Source: an uncultured Alphaproteobacteria bacterium
Lineage (GTDB): Bacteria > Pseudomonadota > Alphaproteobacteria > Rs-D84
Length of the DNA stretch: 7,607 bases
Reading direction: 5' to 3'
Assembly (NCBI GenBank): GCA_947304085.1
Contig: CAMZAC010000024.1
Coordinates: forward strand, 1-7,607
Numbering within the stretch: position 1 is the stretch's first letter; each line of letters opens with the position of its first letter. The position numbers and the translations under genes were made by a program. Under the pieces are notes generated by a model that saw only the letters and a program-made list of their open reading frames with translations, did no database searches and had not been told where the DNA came from. Positions 6,777 to 7,607 of the stretch are shown here, one piece after another.

Positions 6777-7004
6777 ATGAGCAAAATATATTTAATATTT
6801 TTAATTGTTATGTGTGTGTTCGGTGCATTTTTTTGTGGTGGAAAAATCGCAGATACGAAATGTCGTATGAAAATCGCTCAAGAATCCAAAGCACAAATTG
6901 AACAATCTATGCAAAACCACAGGATTATAAATGATAAAGTTTACAAAACTGGTGTGGCTGATATTCGTCGCATCTTGCAGTCTGAATACAGTATCGCAGA
7001 CTAG
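6777..7004 (+). CDS. Small single-span membrane protein, candidate inner-membrane spanin (Rz-like)
   Basis: This 75-residue protein has an N-terminal hydrophobic segment (about 4-21, IYLIFLIVMCVFGAFF), a GG turn and a charged, probably helical periplasmic part (KIADTKCRMKIAQESK onward) ending in DIRRILQSEYSIAD. One uncleaved N-terminal span followed by a helical ectodomain is the layout of phage i-spanins, which join inner and outer membranes during lysis. It is shorter than lambda Rz. GGAGA (6768-6772) precedes the ATG by four bases. A second lipobox frame begins inside it, which is the main reason for the spanin suggestion. It lies directly after the rho terminator, and I find no convincing promoter in between, so expression may depend on read-through. 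An ordinary small membrane protein remains possible. Confidence 0.6.
   Translation: MSKIYLIFLIVMCVFGAFFCGGKIADTKCRMKIAQESKAQIEQSMQNHRIINDKVYKTGVADIRRILQSEYSIAD
6921..6924 (+). promoter_or_regulatory. Internal ribosome-binding site for the nested lipoprotein
   Basis: AGGA lies inside the 75-residue gene, six bases before the ATG at 6931. Its correct spacing suggests that the nested frame is translated on its own rather than being an accident of composition. Confidence 0.5.
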
Positions 7005-7143
7005 AACAGTGTGTGATTGTGATATAATATATGGGCATATATCTGATTGGCAGGCAATCAGTGATGATTTAGCAAGAAATATATACAAGCATAATTTGCA
7101 TTGTAAAAATCAAGAGCAGGGCAAATCTGACTATTTACCGTAA
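6931..7143 (+). CDS. Nested small lipoprotein, candidate outer-membrane spanin (Rz1-like)
   Basis: The frame starts 74 bases inside the preceding gene, in its +1 frame, and continues 139 bases beyond that gene's stop. The 70-residue product begins MIKFTKLVWLIFVASC: a basic start, a hydrophobic core and the lipobox VASC, so Cys16 would be lipidated after signal peptidase II cleavage, leaving a 55-residue mature protein. Further cysteines lie at 28, 30 (VCDCD) and 58. An outer-membrane lipoprotein nested +1 within a bitopic inner-membrane protein is the classic Rz/Rz1 two-component spanin layout. Unlike lambda Rz1 it is not proline-rich, having a proline only as the last residue. Its stop overlaps the end of the minus-strand gene by 13 bases. 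The assignment rests on architecture alone. Confidence 0.55.
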   Translation: MIKFTKLVWLIFVASCSLNTVSQTRTVCDCDIIYGHISDWQAISDDLARNIYKHNLHCKNQEQGKSDYLP

Positions 7144-7607
7144 TTTTCAATAATGCTTTCAGCTGTAGTTTGAATTTTTTGCAAAGTTGATTCATAGGTT
7201 GCACAATCGCGTGCAATTTCTGACTTATATGCATCACGTAAGTTTGATGCCATATAAGAACAAGCACGTAAATAGTTTACACAATATTCATGACCGATGT
7301 TAAACGCGTTTTGACCGCGAATACGTGTTTCGTTGTCAGCCCAATTTAAATTGTCGTATACATCCTGTATGCTTGAATTGATGTTAAACCAAGGGTTCGT
7401 CCCTGTGTATTGAAAGATAGTATCTTCCCAATACTTTTCAACAGAAGTCAAAGGTTCATCATCGGGGTTTTCTGTTACGGTGGTATTCTGTAAAACAATT
7501 ATTTGTTGTATTAAATCATCAATCGTTTTTTGATATTTAGAATCAATTTGTGCTAATTTTGCGCTACAAAAACAACGATTATACGCGGTATTTTCGCGCA
7601 GGCAGTA
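7131..7607 (-). CDS. Cysteine-containing protein of unknown function (5' end beyond window)
   Basis: The frame is open from the right edge of the window to TAG at 7133-7131, giving 158 visible residues and no visible start. A TTG at 7451-7449 is in frame, but the reading continues upstream through it as plausible protein, so it should be read as leucine. The visible part begins with a cysteine cluster (CLRENTAYNRCFC), then a likely helix (AQIDSKYQKTIDDLIQQI), an acidic linker (TENPDDEP), a Trp/Asn/Tyr-rich middle (YTGTNPWFNINSS) and a helical C-terminus with three more cysteines (HEYCVNYLRAC and RDCATYES). Paired cysteines suggest an oxidised, exported protein, but the signal peptide region is not in the window. 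I do not recognise the family. It converges on, and overlaps by 13 bases, the candidate lipoprotein gene. Confidence 0.8.
   Translation of the reverse strand, partial: YCLRENTAYNRCFCSAKLAQIDSKYQKTIDDLIQQIIVLQNTTVTENPDDEPLTSVEKYWEDTIFQYTGTNPWFNINSSIQDVYDNLNWADNETRIRGQNAFNIGHEYCVNYLRACSYMASNLRDAYKSEIARDCATYESTLQKIQTTAESIIENYGK

Noticed and set aside
6801..7088. A 95-codon minus-strand frame opposite the spanin-like pair.
   Set aside because: The plus-strand frames have correctly spaced ribosome sites, a membrane span and a lipobox. The minus frame shows none of these.
7449..7451. TTG on the minus strand as the start of the right-edge gene.
   Set aside because: The frame continues open for 52 more codons to the window edge with cysteine-containing, protein-like sequence, so this codon is internal.

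Overview
This AT-rich window looks like a chromosomal stretch from a Gram-negative bacterium. The most likely source is a reduced, low-GC alphaproteobacterium. The evidence is the LPS-export genes lptC and lptB, two lipobox proteins, an OmpA-type lipoprotein whose N-terminal half (with an FDCW segment) looks like alphaproteobacterial relatives, and a standard genetic code with TGA used as a stop. The taxonomic call is an inference from protein resemblance and was not computed.

Left part, mostly minus strand: the window opens with the last 25 codons of an unidentified plus-strand frame (1-76). Facing it is a minus-strand block read lptC (2681-2202), lptB (2205-1474), eno (1433-171). lptC and lptB overlap by ATGA. 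eno follows 40 nt later behind a consensus Shine-Dalgarno sequence. No lptA lies between lptC and lptB, and the LptC product is short at its C terminus.

Centre, plus strand: diverging from lptC is a gene for an unrecognised secreted protein with four cysteines (2768-3580), read from an extended -10 promoter that leaves almost no leader. A weak terminator and a second promoter separate it from a 458-residue OmpA-family lipoprotein (3701-5077) that should tie the outer membrane to peptidoglycan. Next is a 54-residue small protein gene (5156-5320) with its own promoter and intrinsic terminator. Transcription factor gene rho (5443-6711) follows, with a near-consensus promoter before it and a strong terminator after it.

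Right part: three bases after the U-tract of the rho terminator begins the ribosome-binding site of a 75-residue single-span membrane protein (6777-7004). A 70-residue lipobox protein (6931-7143) starts inside it in the +1 frame with its own ribosome-binding site. This nested layout matches two-component phage spanins (Rz/Rz1 type) and is the most unusual thing in the window, although no holin or endolysin is visible. The lipoprotein frame overlaps tail to tail by 13 bp with a minus-strand cysteine-containing gene that runs off the right edge (7607-7131).

Envelope work dominates the non-housekeeping genes: LPS export, a peptidoglycan-binding lipoprotein, a secreted protein and a candidate envelope-spanning pair. 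No tRNA, rRNA, CRISPR array, insertion sequence or integrase was seen, and no gap between genes exceeds 300 bases.
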